This document shows, one piece after another, positions 9,947 through 16,895 of a stretch of 42,396 nt of DNA (positions are counted from its first letter, which is position 1; the number at the start of each line of letters is the position of its first letter). Source of the stretch: a virus; the IMG/VR virus record IMGVR_UViG_3300044737_000120, positions 1 to 42,396 of that record. One strand, 5' to 3'. The notes beneath the pieces were generated by a model. That model was not told where the DNA came from and searched no databases. It saw nothing but the letters and a program-made list of their open reading frames with translations. The translations under genes and the position numbers were made by a program.

Positions 9947-10575
9947 TTTTTTACTTCCGCCCCCTTCGACGTCATCAGCTCCTGAGCGCGATCGAACACG
10001 TAATTGAACATGCGCTGATTGGCCGGGACCATCCGCTTTTCGGTCTTCTGCACACCGCCCTCGATGAGCGGCTCTTCGACCAGCGCCATGCGAGATTCGA
10101 TGATGCGCGTCGCTTCGCCGCCATCCCGATCGGGCACGATGTTCTCGACCTTGATCTCCCGCTCGACCCACCTGGTTACCTTGACTTCGACCTCGGCCAG
10201 GTGCATCGACGTACCGCCGAGGAAGGCCTCGATCTCATCGTCCGTGGTGAGCTCGATGAGCTTCCAGTTGCCATCGGCGTCGGTCGGATCCACGGCGTCG
10301 ACGAGGTTCGTAACCTTGAAGACGCAGTGCTTCCGGATCATCGCGATCCGATTCTTGTTCGACTGCTCGATCGACGTCTCGATCTCGATCGGCTTGCTGT
10401 CATCGCCGAGCTTGAGCGAGCCGTCGTCGTTGCGCTCGAAGCGAAGCGCGTTGTACTCGTCCTGGAACTTGCCGACTTCGGCCGCGCCCATGGGGTAGAT
10501 GTGAATGGTGCCGCCGTCCGGATGATCGTCCGCGACGGCGACGCCAGGCTTGCGAAAGGTGCGAATCTTGGCCAT
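9913..10575 (-). CDS. tail assembly chaperone (gpG-like)
   Basis: A 220-residue protein between the tail tube and tape measure genes. Start ATG at 10575 is preceded by AAGGAAAATTCAG, a good site; the open frame upstream to 10848 is only a shadow over the tube gene. The sequence (MAKIRTFRKPGVAV, then acidic and helical segments) is not a family I recognise on its own. Place, size and an overlapping second frame joined by a canonical slippery site identify it as the first of the two tail chaperones. The frame ends shortly past the slippery site with TPPGSSE, so most ribosomes would make this short form. It should act in the cytoplasm, keeping the tape measure soluble while the tube polymerises. 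Confidence 0.78.
   Translation of the reverse strand: MAKIRTFRKPGVAVADDHPDGGTIHIYPMGAAEVGKFQDEYNALRFERNDDGSLKLGDDSKPIEIETSIEQSNKNRIAMIRKHCVFKVTNLVDAVDPTDADGNWKLIELTTDDEIEAFLGGTSMHLAEVEVKVTRWVEREIKVENIVPDRDGGEATRIIESRMALVEEPLIEGGVQKTEKRMVPANQRMFNYVFDRAQELMTSKGAEVKNSSPTPPGSSE
9946..9952 (-). promoter_or_regulatory. programmed -1 frameshift slippery heptamer A AAA AAC
   Basis: On the minus strand the chaperone frame reads GTA AAA AAC, giving the X XXY YYZ heptamer A AAA AAC exactly in phase. A purine-rich Shine-Dalgarno-like run, AAGGGGGCGGA, lies a few bases upstream, resembling the stimulator upstream of the dnaX site. A shift by -1 continues into the 131-residue open frame down to the tape measure gene. 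Confidence 0.8.
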
Positions 10576-10613
10576 CTGAATTTTCCTTTTTGCGCGAGAG
10601 TGGTGACGGCGAG

Positions 10614-11570
10614 CTAGTCGTAGCTCGCCGTCGTGTTGACGTGGGTGAACTTGATCGGCGTGTCCGTGACGTTGGTCTTCCGCACCGCGTTGAACTTGAA
10701 CTCCTGCGTCACGCCTTCGCTGTCGGTGATCTTGGGCCCCATCGATTCGAGCTCGACCTCCGGCATGAGGCCTTCGACCGAGTTGTTGTCGGTGTCGATC
10801 AGCGCGAACTTGAGCGGAGTGAGCGTGCCGGAGCGGACGCGAGCCCAACGCGTGTCCGACTCGAAAAAAAACTTGACCGTGCCGGTGACCGTCTTCTCGC
10901 CGGCGCGCTGCTCGGTCGCAATCGACCCCTGCCCGGTGGGCCGCTTCTGCACGTTGCTCGTGACGCAGTCGACGGTCATCGAAACGGTGTCGGCCCCATC
11001 GAGCCCGTTATCGAGAATCGTGAGCGACGTGTAGTCGAGCGTCGGCGCAACAAGCTCGGTCGACGTGGAGTCGAGGCTCGTCCCGCTGCCCGGGAAGTTC
11101 ACCTTGCCCGAGCCGACCAGCTTCTGGCCCACCTCGCAGATGCCTTCGGTGGCCAGCGAGAAGTGCAGCTCGGTCGTGACCATGTCGAAGAACTGATAGA
11201 AGAGCGGGTTCGGGATCAACCCAAGCTCGTAGAGGTAATAAAGCGTCGTCCGGTTCGGCTTGGCGACGTGCGTGTACGGTGCGCTCGATCCCGTCGTCGT
11301 CAACTGCCCGCACCAGGCCTTCGTCTGGTACGGCATGAAGTTGAGGTTGGGAACGGTCTTGTTCCCGGCACCCTCCACCTTCTTGTTGCCGCGTCCGGAC
11401 TGCCGCTGAAAGCCGTCCGCCTGGACCTGACCGTTTTTGAGTAGTCCCTGATTGAACGGCAGCTCGAAATCGGATCCGCGCGGGACGAGGATCCCGTTCG
11501 GAGTACCCGGCACGGTGCCGGCCACGAGCTGACGAAAGAGCTGCACTTGTACGTCGTTGTTGAGAATCAT
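10614..11570 (-). CDS. major tail tube protein
   Basis: A 318-residue protein placed directly before the tail chaperones, as tail tube genes are. The sequence has alternating strands rich in T, V and G, with segments such as DTVSMTVDCVTSNVQKRPTG and TVTGTVKFFFESD that fit the tail tube fold of siphophages and gene transfer agents. The start ATG at 11570 follows GAGGGAGGCCAG, a strong site expected for an abundant virion protein. The 16-bp palindrome at 11598-11613 lies in its leader. Tube subunits would stack as hexamers over the tape measure. The family call is by position and pattern. Confidence 0.75.
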   Translation of the reverse strand: MILNNDVQVQLFRQLVAGTVPGTPNGILVPRGSDFELPFNQGLLKNGQVQADGFQRQSGRGNKKVEGAGNKTVPNLNFMPYQTKAWCGQLTTTGSSAPYTHVAKPNRTTLYYLYELGLIPNPLFYQFFDMVTTELHFSLATEGICEVGQKLVGSGKVNFPGSGTSLDSTSTELVAPTLDYTSLTILDNGLDGADTVSMTVDCVTSNVQKRPTGQGSIATEQRAGEKTVTGTVKFFFESDTRWARVRSGTLTPLKFALIDTDNNSVEGLMPEVELESMGPKITDSEGVTQEFKFNAVRKTNVTDTPIKFTHVNTTASYD

Positions 11571-11597
11571 CTGGCCTCCCTCGCTTCACTCCCACCA

Positions 11598-11613
11598 GCC
11601 GCCACGTGGCGGC
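11598..11613. repeat. 16-bp perfect palindrome before the tail tube gene
   Basis: GCCGCCACGTGGCGGC is a perfect palindrome in the 68-bp gap between the 158-residue protein gene and the tail tube gene. In RNA it would form a short hairpin 28 bases upstream of the tube start, clear of the ribosome site. It has no T-run on either strand, so it is not a normal intrinsic terminator. It could protect the mRNA 5' end or, less likely, bind a protein. Confidence 0.5.
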
Positions 11614-11638
11614 CGCCAGGCTGTTGGTTGTTGAACAG

Positions 11639-12115
11639 CTATCCCGTGACGAGCGTCGTCCCCGGTCTTCCTTTGCGTGCGGTCGCCGGCGCCGCCGTCG
11701 GCTTCGTATCCGCCGGCGCCGTGGATCCGGTTCCGGCCTGCTCGCCTTCTCCGCCGGCGCTACCGTTCGATGTTGACGTCGTTCCGGCGCTGCTGGGGTC
11801 GTCCGGCTTCTTCTCGCCGGCCGCGACGTTTGGCGTCACCGCATCGCCCGCGCGGTGCTCCATGATGTACTCCTCCGACGCGATGACAATCAGCGGCGGC
11901 TTTTTCCTGTCGGTGACGATGCCGGCGACGGTGGCGGTGACCGGTCCGGTCAGAGCGCCGCGGCGGAAGTAGAGATTGGGGCCGTGCATCACGAACTCCT
12001 TCGGCCCGGGATTCTTCTCGTCATCGACGTACAGCAACCACACGTTCTCGGCTTCGTCTGCAGCCGGAGCGGCGGTGTCGATCGACGCGGGTGCGGTGGT
12101 GGCGGTTTCGCTCAT
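11639..12115 (-). CDS. hypothetical tail-region protein with disordered C-terminus
   Basis: A 158-residue protein between the tail completion and tube genes. The N-terminal 25 residues and the last 60 are low complexity (T, A, S, G, P and E), while residues about 25-95 look folded: WLLYVDDEKNPG, then FRRGALTGPVTATVAGIVTD. Start ATG at 12115 follows GGAGGAACTTGAATC. I do not recognise a family. Small tail proteins with a beta domain and a disordered linker are often fused to, or decorate, the tube in siphophages; that is a guess from position only. Confidence 0.5.
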   Translation of the reverse strand: MSETATTAPASIDTAAPAADEAENVWLLYVDDEKNPGPKEFVMHGPNLYFRRGALTGPVTATVAGIVTDRKKPPLIVIASEEYIMEHRAGDAVTPNVAAGEKKPDDPSSAGTTSTSNGSAGGEGEQAGTGSTAPADTKPTAAPATARKGRPGTTLVTG

Positions 12116-12151
12116 GATTCAAGTTCCTCCAATCGAAATTGATGGTGTGCG

Positions 12152-12631
12152 TTAAAGCGGCGGCGTGGTGAACATCTCCGTATCTCCCTCGAGGACGATC
12201 TGATGCTGAACGCGCGCGACGTCGAAGCCGCGCCCAACGAAGGCGATGTCGATGACGTTGAATGGGCTGATCATTCCCGGCGCTCTCCAGCCGTCGAAGA
12301 TGTTCGCGACGTCCTGGCAGAGGTCCCATCCGCCGACGCGGCCGTCTTCCGTCGACGATGCGTAGCTCTCGGTGACGATCGAAAACACCGGCTGAAATTT
12401 GTAGAGCTTCCTCCGGCTCCCCACCGTGATGCGTCGGCGGCCGTCGACCATCCTGTTCGGCATCCGCGCGTGGATCCCGAACACGCCCGGCAGCAGCAGC
12501 CCTTCGCTGTTCATCGCATCGTGGAGCGAGTCAGCCGTCGTGATGAGCGGCAGCTGCGTCTCACTCATGAACGCGCGAACGCGCGTCGGCGCGTCGACGA
12601 GGAAGAACTGCGAGAAGCGGAGCTCAGCCAC
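12152..12631 (-). CDS. tail completion/terminator-like protein
   Basis: A 159-residue protein at the junction of head-connector and tail genes, where tail terminator or head-tail joining proteins sit. It has strand-rich segments (VFGIHARMPNRMVDGRRRITVGSRR, VFSIVTESYAS) and an aspartate-containing loop ending FDVARVQHQIVLEGD that fit the terminator fold, but I recognise no named family. The GTG start at 12631 is preceded by AGGAGCGGCGC, a good site. No other minus-strand gene lies in the 378 bases upstream; that interval carries a plus-strand gene instead. Confidence 0.5.
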   Translation of the reverse strand: MAELRFSQFFLVDAPTRVRAFMSETQLPLITTADSLHDAMNSEGLLLPGVFGIHARMPNRMVDGRRRITVGSRRKLYKFQPVFSIVTESYASSTEDGRVGGWDLCQDVANIFDGWRAPGMISPFNVIDIAFVGRGFDVARVQHQIVLEGDTEMFTTPPL

Positions 12632-12656
12632 GCGCCGCTCCTGCTACGATGGGCTG

Positions 12657-13037
12657 ATGATGCTGCCCGCAGACATGCGATTCGGATCGCTCGCGATCCA
12701 CGCGAACTGGCCTGAGGACAAACGATGGATCGAGGCCAACAGCGATCCTTTGTTGACGATAAGGCGCTTGCTCGATGACGTCATCCGGCAAACCGGTATC
12801 CCCGCCAACCGGCTGGCCATCCAGATAACGACTGACCATTTTGAAGCTCTCGCGACGCACCCGGCGATGCTGGCGCGCGTCGTGTTGTTTCCCCACAAAC
12901 CGCACCTCGACCACGCGCACCTCCGCGACCTGCTGGACATCGGATACGTTGTCGTCGTCGATAACGATTCGACCATCAAGCCGTTTGAGATCCTCGCGCT
13001 GAACAGAGGTCACTTCGAGCCTCCGATCGGCGGCTGA
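12657..13037 (+). CDS. stand-alone capsid-fragment-like protein, opposite to the late operon
   Basis: A 126-residue open frame in an otherwise empty 378-bp interval of the minus-strand operon. Codon third positions are mostly G or C and the translation looks like a real protein. The stretch NSDPLLTIRRLLDDVIRQTG, then HPAML, aligns by eye with the major capsid protein of this phage (NSDPIALLSPYITRVALSCG, then HPKVL), with about the same spacing. It lacks the rest of a capsid protein. Starts are ATG at 12657 or 12675; neither has a clear ribosome site, and a TACGAT hexamer lies 7 bases before the first. The gene ends 28 bases inside the end of the endolysin gene, tail to tail. Function unknown. 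Confidence 0.6.
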   Translation: MMLPADMRFGSLAIHANWPEDKRWIEANSDPLLTIRRLLDDVIRQTGIPANRLAIQITTDHFEALATHPAMLARVVLFPHKPHLDHAHLRDLLDIGYVVVVDNDSTIKPFEILALNRGHFEPPIGG

Positions 13038-13738
13038 TCAGCAGCCGATTGACTGCCGATCGGCAGCTCGACCAGGTGCTGATCGAGCATCCGCCGCAGC
13101 AGCACGGCCGCGCCGGTCTGTCCGGAAATCGCCCGCGGATCGAAAACGCGATCGCTCGTGAACTTGCCGCGCGCGTAGATCTGCGAACCGCCCCACAGGT
13201 ACGGCGAGGCGACGCTATGCGCGCGGTAGCCGAAGCCGTTGTAGCGCTCGAACTCGTAGAGCGTGCCGGCGATCGTCCAGTCGGTCCAGACGTCGAAGTG
13301 CTCGAAGCGGAGCGCGTCGACCGCGCTCTCCTCCCATCCGAACGGCGGCTTGCCGGTGAGCGGCCGCTTCTTCGGCTCGTTGACCGTGCGCGCGGTGAGC
13401 GGATCCCCGTTGTGGAGATGGCAGTTGAAGTTGCCGTCGCACTCCATCGTGTGGATCAGCGCGACGACGTACCACGGCACGTTTGTCCTGGCCGAGACCT
13501 TCTCGTACCGGTCGCGGTGCTTCATCATCCGCGTGATCGTGGCCTCGACCTCGGCCTTGCGCGCGTCGGCGAGCTGGCACGCGGCGAACTTCTTTTCGTA
13601 GTCGTCGCGCAGCTCCTCGGTCAGTTGCATTTCCACTCCCTCCCAGCACGCCCAGTGGACGGATGTCGCCGGATCGCAAGCCGCTGGCGGCATCGCGGCC
13701 GCGGCGATGAAGATGATGTGAACCAGTCCGATCCCCAT
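13010..13738 (-). CDS. endolysin, lysozyme-like phage lysin family
   Basis: A peptidoglycan-degrading protein of the phage lysin family marked by VPWYVVALIHTMECDGNFNC, HLHNGD, GKPPFGWEESAVDAL, and a distal SPYLWGGSQIYARGKF. Glu-99 (in MECDGNF) is the likely catalytic acid. Two starts are plausible. ATG at 13738 gives 242 residues with an N-terminal hydrophobic stretch (GLVHIIFIAAAAMPPAAC) that could act as a signal or anchor. ATG at 13630 gives 206 residues and has the better ribosome site GGGAGGGAGTGGAA. I annotate the longer one because it follows the gpG stop by four bases, and the hydrophobic stretch has no coding role otherwise. It lies between gpG and the tail genes, not beside the membrane-protein cluster at 23.9-25.3 kb. 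Confidence 0.85.
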   Translation of the reverse strand: MGIGLVHIIFIAAAAMPPAACDPATSVHWACWEGVEMQLTEELRDDYEKKFAACQLADARKAEVEATITRMMKHRDRYEKVSARTNVPWYVVALIHTMECDGNFNCHLHNGDPLTARTVNEPKKRPLTGKPPFGWEESAVDALRFEHFDVWTDWTIAGTLYEFERYNGFGYRAHSVASPYLWGGSQIYARGKFTSDRVFDPRAISGQTGAAVLLRRMLDQHLVELPIGSQSAADQPPIGGSK

Positions 13739-13742
13739 GGCG

Positions 13743-14390
13743 TCACGCTGACCCTCCGGAATCGAACATCCCGTAGTGCTGAATGACCCGCCCTTCGAAG
13801 TAGGCGATGTCGGCCGGCGCGTAGCCGAGCCACGGCCGCTCCGGCTCAGTGATCGACGAAACGAGCTGGAACAGGAACTCCAGCTCGCCGCCTTCGAGCC
13901 GCTGCGCCAGGAACGCGTTCCCCATCTCGCTGACGAACAGAAACGCGTTCGGATACTGATCTCGAATCGAGACCCCGGCCTTGTAGCTGTTCGCGATCGC
14001 ATCGGTCAGTGGGATGGCGAGCGCCTTATGACCAGGCTTCGGATAGATCGTCTTTCCTTCCTGATGAACGGCCGCACGGATGTCGTCCGAGTACAAAGAA
14101 AACTCGTGGGCTGTGTAGTCATAGGTGGCCGACGCGATCATCTTGCCGGTGCGATTGAGCGTGTTGCCGGTGCGATTGAGCGTGTGACGACCGACGCCGG
14201 CAGCACGCGCGGAGACCGGCCACGGCGTTCCGTCCGGAGCGACTCCGCCCGCGGCCCGGATCTGCGTCTGGAGAATCACCTCCTCGCCGAAGTCGAGCCA
14301 GACGGGCTGCAGGTTCTGCCCGCGCTCGCGCGCCTTGACCAGCATCGCTTCGATCGATTCGAAGCCGGTCGTCGTCAGTCCGCTCGCCAT
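13743..14390 (-). CDS. virion morphogenesis protein (Mu gpG-like)
   Basis: A 215-residue protein of the phage virion morphogenesis group, Mu gpG family. The family pattern is visible as GTPWPVSARAAG, LNRTGKMIASATYDYTAHEFSL, then EGKTIYPKP and, near the end, a PERPWLG motif. The ATG at 14390 overlaps the gp36 stop as TGATG. A 21-bp tandem duplication adds a second copy of TLNRTGN/K at residues near 70-83. In Mu this protein has a role at the head-tail joining step. The endolysin starts four bases after its stop. The fit is good, but the sequence is divergent. Confidence 0.8.
   Translation of the reverse strand: MASGLTTTGFESIEAMLVKARERGQNLQPVWLDFGEEVILQTQIRAAGGVAPDGTPWPVSARAAGVGRHTLNRTGNTLNRTGKMIASATYDYTAHEFSLYSDDIRAAVHQEGKTIYPKPGHKALAIPLTDAIANSYKAGVSIRDQYPNAFLFVSEMGNAFLAQRLEGGELEFLFQLVSSITEPERPWLGYAPADIAYFEGRVIQHYGMFDSGGSA
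14143..14184. repeat. 21-bp tandem duplication inside the gpG-like gene
   Basis: Two adjacent identical 21-bp copies, 14143-14163 and 14164-14184, each beginning TTGCCGGTGC and ending TTGAGCGTG on the plus strand. They add seven residues in phase (NTLNRTG repeated). Identical copies suggest a recent slip or selection to keep them. Confidence 0.9.
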
Positions 14391-14896
14391 CAGATGAACC
14401 CTCCGAGGTTCGTGCGGGTGACCCGCGGCTCATCGCTCTCGGCCCACGCTTCGGCGCCGGACGGAATGGCAACGTCGCGCGGCTTGGCCACGCCGAGCGT
14501 CTGGCGGTTCTTTGAATCGCCGGAGATGATCAGCAGCCAGGCGTCGTTCGCCTTCTTGATGCTGGCGTAGTAGGTCGAGCGATCGCCGGCGTTGAGGATC
14601 TGCGGCCGGCGCTGCAGGAGCTTGTACATCGTGAGATCGAGGACCTTCCCGATGATGTAGCTCTGCAGCTCCTCGGCCTCTGCCGTCGTCGCGCTGTCAC
14701 GCGCGACGATCGGCGTCGCGTAGTACGCACTCGCCGCCATGTGGATGTCCGCCTCCGCCTCGCTGATCCTGGCGTCGACCACAGTCCAATCCGGACCGCT
14801 GGTATACGGCGGCTGATCGACCGTGATCTTCGTCAACTGGTCGGCGTCGAAACGCCGCAGGAGGTCTTGCGGCACGATTCCATAGGCGGATGACAT
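14390..14896 (-). CDS. Mu gp36-like protein (DUF1320)
   Basis: A 168-residue protein of the Mu gp36 (DUF1320) family, seen in Mu-like head modules just downstream of the capsid gene. The diagnostic parts are the N-terminal ATPIVARDS... helix region and the helical segment SYIIGKVLDLTMYKLLQRRP, followed by RSTYYASIKKANDAWLLIISG. In Mu-like phages it belongs to the head-completion group and is thought to sit at the neck. The stop overlaps the gpG start as TGATG. No convincing ribosome site precedes the ATG at 14896, so it may be coupled to the gene before it, whose stop is 19 bases away. Confidence 0.78.
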   Translation of the reverse strand: MSSAYGIVPQDLLRRFDADQLTKITVDQPPYTSGPDWTVVDARISEAEADIHMAASAYYATPIVARDSATTAEAEELQSYIIGKVLDLTMYKLLQRRPQILNAGDRSTYYASIKKANDAWLLIISGDSKNRQTLGVAKPRDVAIPSGAEAWAESDEPRVTRTNLGGFI

Positions 14897-14915
14897 GGCG
14901 GCGATCGTCCTTTGG

Positions 14916-15320
14916 CTACTTCGCGGTCAGCTCGTCGATCGCCGCCTGCTTCTTGGCGAATGCGTCGGCGATCGCCGTCTCGACGGCGTCGACGGTTGCC
15001 GCCGCGCGGAGCGCGTCGAGTCCCTTGTAGTCGTTGCCGGCGAACGAGTAGGTCGAACCCTCGTTGGTGATGAGGCCCAGCCTCTGCGCCAGGCCGATCA
15101 GACGATCGACGACCTTCTCACCGACCTGCGCCGGCGAGAGCGGCGCTGCCGTATCGCGGATCATCCCGTCGCCGAGCAGCATCTGCTTGAGACGCGGGTC
15201 GAGCTCCTTCTCGTTGATCTCGTCGCCGACCTTGCGAACGTCGGTGGCGCTGAACGACACGGTTCCGTGGATAACCTCGAAGACGACGTCAGCAACCTCG
15301 CCCTCTTTCTTCTTTGCCAT
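14916..15320 (-). CDS. hypothetical protein (Mu gp35 position)
   Basis: A 134-residue protein directly after the capsid gene on the minus strand, in the slot of Mu gp35. It begins MAKKKEGEVADVVFEVIHGTVSFSATDVRKVGDEINEKEL and ends in an alanine-rich helix (TIADAFAKKQAAIDELTAK). The start follows GAGGAGAGAAGTC, a good site. I recognise no family motif. Small proteins here often act in head completion or as coupling adapters; the role is inferred from position. Confidence 0.55.
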   Translation of the reverse strand: MAKKKEGEVADVVFEVIHGTVSFSATDVRKVGDEINEKELDPRLKQMLLGDGMIRDTAAPLSPAQVGEKVVDRLIGLAQRLGLITNEGSTYSFAGNDYKGLDALRAAATVDAVETAIADAFAKKQAAIDELTAK

Positions 15321-15355
15321 GACTTCTCTCCTCAGATTCGTCTTGAAGCGGTGAG

Positions 15356-15394
15356 GGTGCGAGGTGCGGCCATGCGTAGCGCCGCACCTGCACC
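15356..15394 (-). terminator. strong hairpin after the capsid gene (no T-run)
   Basis: Downstream of the capsid stop on the minus strand, the arms AGGTGCGGC (15362-15370) and GCCGCACCT (15381-15389) pair perfectly, extended by GGTGC (15356-15360) with GCACC (15390-15394) around one bulged base. That gives 14 pairs and a 10-base loop. No U-run follows, so it is not a classic terminator. It may act as a 3' stabiliser for the abundant capsid message or partly attenuate the genes beyond. Confidence is in the structure, not the role. Confidence 0.55.
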
Positions 15395-15411
15395 GGAAAA
15401 AGGAGCAGGAG

Positions 15412-16416
15412 CTACGAGACCTCGGCCTGACCCGTCACGTTCTTGATGAGCACCAGGCGCTTCTGGGAGATCTGCGTCACGCCCCAGTTGTCCTTGGTCA
15501 CCTTGACCGTGGCCGGACCGCCGCCCACGGTCTGATCGATGTACTCCTCGACCTCGGGGAACTCATCGTGACGAACGACCGCGCCGGGAAGCGGAGTGTC
15601 GGGATCCGACTGCGCCGGCGCCGGCGGGCCGATGATGATGCAGTCGTTCCAGACGCGCGCCGCGACGTTGTTGTCGGGCGTGGTCTCGTCGATCGTCACA
15701 AAGTAGGACGACACCAGCTTGTCGACCTTCTTCGTGCCGAGGATCTCGGCGATCCGCTCCTTGCTCGGCTCTTTGCCGGTAGTGCCAACCGCGCGGTTGA
15801 GCACCTTCGGATGGTTCTTGAAGGTGAGCCAGGCGATCGGCGAGAACCACACGCCCATATCCTCCTCGTCGAGACCGCACGAGAGCGCGACGCGCGTGAT
15901 GTACGGGCTGAGGAGCGCGATCGGATCGGAGTTGGTGTAGTCGCTGAAGAGATTACCGCCGGCCAGCGTGGTCACGTAGCCAGACGCATAGTTGGCCGCG
16001 TTCTGCAGCCGCGTGGCCACAGCGACCTCCATGCCGAGCTGCACGACGCGCTCGCCGCGGAGGGACTTCTTCTCGACATACGTCTCGCGATCGTCCTCGC
16101 TGATTTCCTTTAGCTCGCGGTCGAGGATGGCCACCTCGACCTCGTACTGCGCGGTAGCGAACGTGCCGCTCGAGTTGTTCACATCGATGCGCAGGCGTTT
16201 CGCGCCCATGCCGATGCGCAGCTTGTCGATCGGGATGTACGGGTCCGGAGACCAGTTCGTGTATTTGCCCGCTTCCTTGGGCGAGCGGACGATCGGATAG
16301 ATGTCCTTGATGCCCTGAAGCTTCGGCGCGCGATAGCCGTTGGCCAGCGCCGTGATGTGCGGATCCACCTGCCGCAGGTTGCCGAGCTTGTCGGCCGCCA
16401 AAAGTACCTTGCCCAT
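15412..16416 (-). CDS. major capsid protein
   Basis: The major head protein, 334 residues, at the centre of the head module between decoration and gp35/gp36 genes. It fits the capsid group of Mu-like and gene-transfer-like phages: an N-terminal extended arm, then IDVNNSSGTFATAQYEVEVAILDRELKEI, then GGNLFSDYTNSDPIALLSPYITRVALSCG, and the HPKVLNR stretch, with a C-terminal SSYFVTIDETTPDNNVAARVW region followed by a barrel-like domain. The start follows GGGAGGGTGTGAG, a strong site. A head-protease gene lies upstream, so the N-terminus may be processed. Function is well supported by context. Confidence 0.88.
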   Translation of the reverse strand: MGKVLLAADKLGNLRQVDPHITALANGYRAPKLQGIKDIYPIVRSPKEAGKYTNWSPDPYIPIDKLRIGMGAKRLRIDVNNSSGTFATAQYEVEVAILDRELKEISEDDRETYVEKKSLRGERVVQLGMEVAVATRLQNAANYASGYVTTLAGGNLFSDYTNSDPIALLSPYITRVALSCGLDEEDMGVWFSPIAWLTFKNHPKVLNRAVGTTGKEPSKERIAEILGTKKVDKLVSSYFVTIDETTPDNNVAARVWNDCIIIGPPAPAQSDPDTPLPGAVVRHDEFPEVEEYIDQTVGGGPATVKVTKDNWGVTQISQKRLVLIKNVTGQAEVS

Positions 16417-16475
16417 CTCACACCCTCCCAGTTTCCCGCCCTTGATGAGCGAAACGAATGCGTTGTTGGAGAACC

Positions 16476-16853
16476 TCAGATCTTGTACTGGACGCGTCGC
16501 ACCATCACGACGTCGCCAGCGGTCACGCCCTGCTCTTCGGCGATCGCGTTGACATAGTTGCCGGCGACCGCGGTGATGCCTTTCCCGTTGGCGTCGGCCG
16601 CGATCTCCGCGCCTTTGGCGAACGCCGTTCCGACGATGAGAGGGAACACGCCCTCGACGCCGATGGTCGCCTCCTTGCCGGCGGCGACGTCGGCCGTCGA
16701 GAGATCGCCGAAGCGAGAGATGCCGAGTGCGCGCGCGCCGGCGCCGATCGGATTGCCGTTCTCCCCGGCGAACAGGCCGCGCGCCAGCGCGGCGGTCGGA
16801 ACGCGCGTCAAGCTCAGTAAATCGATTTCAGCAGCGATTGAAAAGTTAGGCAT
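16476..16853 (-). CDS. capsid decoration protein, DUF2190-like
   Basis: A 125-residue beta-rich protein directly before the capsid gene. The segments GVFPLIVGTAFAKGAEIAADANGKGITA and GDVVMVRRVQ match the DUF2190 group, small trimer-forming proteins placed next to capsid genes that stabilise the head from outside. It is glycine- and alanine-rich with no cysteine. The start follows GGAGGAAGCAA. Family match is by pattern. Confidence 0.75.
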   Translation of the reverse strand: MPNFSIAAEIDLLSLTRVPTAALARGLFAGENGNPIGAGARALGISRFGDLSTADVAAGKEATIGVEGVFPLIVGTAFAKGAEIAADANGKGITAVAGNYVNAIAEEQGVTAGDVVMVRRVQYKI

Positions 16854-16895
16854 TTGCTTCCTCCGTTATCCGGTTTGTTGTCGGTTCTTTTTGGG

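Noticed and set aside
8387-9985. 532-residue plus-strand open frame under the tape measure and chaperone
   Set aside because: Arginine-rich shadow; the minus strand has clear family and signals.
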